DNA from: an uncultured Rhodobacter sp. | Lineage (GTDB): Bacteria; Pseudomonadota; Alphaproteobacteria; Rhodobacterales; Rhodobacteraceae | Length of the DNA stretch: 7,576 nt | Direction: 5' to 3' | NCBI GenBank assembly: GCA_937901435.1 | Contig: CALGTJ010000592.1 | Location: 1-7,576, forward strand | In this document: piece after piece, positions 6,193 to 7,576 of the stretch | How the letters are laid out: the number at the start of each line of letters is the position of its first letter | How positions within the stretch are numbered: position 1 is the first letter of the stretch | Notes under the pieces: generated by a model | The model's input: the letters and a program-made list of their open reading frames with translations, nothing else | Database searches by the model: none | What the model was told of the DNA's origin: nothing | Program-made: the position numbers and the translations under genes

Positions 6193-6614
6193 GGCTTTGG
6201 CTCGACGGTAAAGGCCCCGGTGGCAGAGGCAACGGGTCGCCCCGTATCTTCGTCAGTCGCGGTTGTACGAACAAAGGCAACAGAGCGGGTGACGTGGTAA
6301 CAGGTTGCGCGCGCGGTGATTGCCTGCCCGGGTGTGGCGGGGCGCATGTAATCTATGCGCAAATCAATGGTCGCAGTTATGGCAGAGGCATCGGGGTGGC
6401 ACATCACGGCCGCGCCGCTACAGGTGTCCATCAGCGCAGACACCGCCCCGCCATGGATCACGCCGGTTTCAGGATCGCCGATAAACCGCGCATCATACGG
6501 CATCATGATCGCGGCCTCGCCATTGCCAATTTCGGTCAGAACCATCCCCAAAGCGCGCGAATGCGGCAGAAAGTCGATGAATTGACGGGCATTCTCTGGA
6601 TCGATCTCTGCCAT
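6189..6614 (-). CDS. PaaI-family hotdog thioesterase 2
   Basis: 141 aa, the typical length of a single-domain PaaI-like acyl-CoA thioesterase. The signature [20 protein letters not shown] (51-70) contains His54-Gly-Gly and Asp63, the acidic catalytic position of Paa[17 protein letters not shown] (82-97) is the strand and loop that normally follows, and ASATGAFTV (129-137) ends the fold. The open frame extends to 6872 but crosses the start of the divergent transporter gene. ATG at 6614 is chosen because the family begins about here and a GGAAGGGG stretch lies about 11 nt upstream. It is the first gene of the operon with thioesterase 1 (ATGA overlap, 6189-6192) and the MATE transporter. The natural thioester is unknown; phenylacetyl-CoA degradation genes are not in view. 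Confidence 0.92.
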   Translation of the reverse strand: MAEIDPENARQFIDFLPHSRALGMVLTEIGNGEAAIMMPYDARFIGDPETGVIHGGAVSALMDTCSGAAVMCHPDASAITATIDLRIDYMRPATPGQAITARATCYHVTRSVAFVRTTATDEDTGRPVASATGAFTVEPKP

Positions 6615-6653
6615 GGCGGCCAAAGCCCCTTCCGCGTTTGCACATGTGGCTTT

Positions 6654-6682
6654 GTTATTGGACCTTGCAATGTGACCCGCAA
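6654..6682 (-). promoter_or_regulatory. Possible promoter of the thioesterase-MATE operon
   Basis: On the - strand TTGCGG (6682-6677) and AATAAC (6659-6654) are separated by 17 nt and lie about 40 nt before the ATG at 6614. The -10 matches four of six consensus bases and the -35 three. The geometry is right but the boxes are weak. It overlaps the predicted promoter of the divergent transporter, so the two may interfere. Confidence 0.25.
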
Positions 6683-6692
6683 GTGCTATCTT
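6665..6692 (+). promoter_or_regulatory. Possible promoter of the transporter gene
   Basis: TTGCAA (6665-6670) and TATCTT (6687-6692) are 16 nt apart, each matching four of six sigma-70-type positions. Transcription would begin near 6699, inside the dyad at 6697-6717, leaving a leader of about 38 nt. A bound repressor there would block initiation. The call is tentative, from pattern only; TTGAGA at 6699-6704 is an alternative -35. Confidence 0.3.
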
Positions 6693-6696
6693 CCGC

Positions 6697-6717
6697 AATT
6701 GAGACTTATTCGCAATT
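6697..6717 (+). promoter_or_regulatory. Imperfect dyad, candidate Fur/Mur-type operator
   Basis: The left arm AATTGAGACT (6697-6706) and right arm ATTCGCAATT (6708-6717) flank a central T at 6707. Eight of ten positions are complementary. The TTGAGA-n-T / ATTC-n-CAA layout resembles Fur-family sites of the TTGAGAAT-n-ATTCTCAA type. It lies 19 nt before the start of a probable metal transporter gene. The heptamer CGCAATT also appears at 6694-6700 and 6711-6717, a direct repeat with 17-bp periodicity. The match to the family is by eye; which regulator binds, if any, is unknown. Confidence 0.45.
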
Positions 6718-6736
6718 AGAAATACGGAACCCGAGC

Positions 6737-7576
6737 ATGACCTCTGCGGTCGACGTCCCCACCCCATTTGTTGCCACTGATCGCCTTGGACCTTTCCGTC
6801 GCAGGCGCTTGATCGTCGCCCTGATCTTTTTGGGGTTGGCCGCAGCACCGGGCCATTTGGGGGAATTGACACGCGGCCTGATGATGGACGCCTATGTGCA
6901 GGTCAGCGTCTTTGTCGCAGCGACGCTGCTGCTATTTTACGGGGCAGAACGTCTGTTCAAATTCGACATCGGGTCGTCTTTGCGCAATGCCGGTGGGATG
7001 CAGGTACCAATGGCCGCATTGTTGGGCATGACACCGGGCTGCGGCGGCGCTGTGGTTGTGGTTGCGGCCTATTCTTCCGGGAATGTGCGATTTGGTGCGG
7101 TGGTCGCCGCCCTCACCGCCACAATGGGAGACGCGGCTTTCCTGTTGATCGCGACGCGCCCCGATGTGGCGGCTGTCCTGTTGCCCCTGAGTTTTCTGGT
7201 CGGCATTGTCACGGGCTGGATCGTGGACCGGTTCAACACGATGGAATTTCGCCCCGACACCAGCGCCCAGTGCGAGCTTGCCCCCCTGATCGGTCGCACA
7301 CGTCCGCAGGACATCGCCTATGTGTTGATCGCCGCCCCCGGCCTTGCGGTTGGCATCGCCCAGTTGGCTCAGGTCGATATAACCTCTGTTTTCGGGATCC
7401 CCGTGCTTTGGATTGCATTGGCCGGAACCGCTTTGGGACTGTTCATCTGGTCCACATCGGCCTTGCAGGCGATGACCAATAGTCACGACGGCCCGCTGAC
7501 CCGGATGGCCGAAGAGACGAGCTTTATCTCTGTCTGGGTGATCGGGGCTTATCTGGCCTATGATTATGCCGTCGAT
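6737..7576 (+). CDS. Putative manganese / heavy-metal transporter (ArsP_2, former DUF2899 family), 3' end outside window
   Basis: The first 280 codons are open to the window edge, so the C-terminus is missing. The protein is an inner-membrane permease, with hydrophobic segments at about 24-40, 54-70, 91-112, 118-139, 145-164, 193-211, 219-240 and 262-278. The family landmark is [20 protein letters not shown] (95-114), a Gly/Pro/Cys-rich membrane motif, followed by [13 protein letters not shown] (127-139). Both recall the P-G-C-G and G-D-A motifs of the putative ten-helix metal exporter family that databases also label 'putative manganese transporter'. The start is ATG at 6737 with a weak GGAA site 7 nt upstream. 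It is divergent from the thioesterase operon. A Fur-like dyad before it suggests metal-dependent control. The family is recognised from these motifs by memory; the metal and transport direction are inference. Confidence 0.8.
   Translation, partial: MTSAVDVPTPFVATDRLGPFRRRRLIVALIFLGLAAAPGHLGELTRGLMMDAYVQVSVFVAATLLLFYGAERLFKFDIGSSLRNAGGMQVPMAALLGMTPGCGGAVVVVAAYSSGNVRFGAVVAALTATMGDAAFLLIATRPDVAAVLLPLSFLVGIVTGWIVDRFNTMEFRPDTSAQCELAPLIGRTRPQDIAYVLIAAPGLAVGIAQLAQVDITSVFGIPVLWIALAGTALGLFIWSTSALQAMTNSHDGPLTRMAEETSFISVWVIGAYLAYDYAVD

Noticed and set aside
6615..6872. 86-residue extension of thioesterase 2
   Set aside because: It has no hotdog similarity and would overlap the promoter and first codons of the divergent transporter.

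Overview
The window looks like chromosomal DNA of a marine alphaproteobacterium of the family Rhodobacteraceae (Roseobacter group). This rests on moderately high GC, the protein flavour of every gene, GC-rich hairpins behind genes, and a gene-end repeat (about 4221-4270) of a kind I recall as common in that family. No mobile element, phage gene, CRISPR array, rRNA or complete tRNA was seen. Most of the content is housekeeping.

Layout. Positions 1-98 hold an unidentified 3' end, possibly a small RNA, closed by a strong + strand terminator. A - strand SRAP gene (131-793), a DNA-protein crosslink sensor, follows with all catalytic residues at the E. coli YedK positions. Next on the - strand is an exported 5'-nucleotidase (999-2564) with a terminator at 965-984; its cysteine pairs resemble animal CD73 more than UshA. 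Divergent from it, a DUF952 gene (2804-3142) overlaps pyrD (3139-4197) by 4 nt, so the two are probably translationally coupled. pyrD meets a - strand operon tail to tail across a hairpin-rich spacer.

The - strand operon reads, in transcription order, PaaI-like thioesterase 2 (6614-6189), PaaI-like thioesterase 1 (6192-5638) and a MATE efflux transporter (5627-4290). The junctions are tight: a 4-nt ATGA overlap, then a 10-nt gap bridged by a five-codon mini-ORF. Thioesterase 1 ends in a charged tail encoded by three 18-bp tandem repeats.

Divergent from this operon, a membrane protein gene starts at 6737 and runs off the right edge. It resembles the putative manganese / heavy-metal transporter family (ArsP_2, formerly DUF2899). 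An imperfect Fur-family-like dyad (6697-6717) lies between its start and a possible promoter, which fits metal control.

Nothing amounts to a clear new defence or mobile system. The best leads are the dyad before the transporter, the repeat-encoded tail, the RNA-like start of the window, and the DUF952-pyrD coupling.
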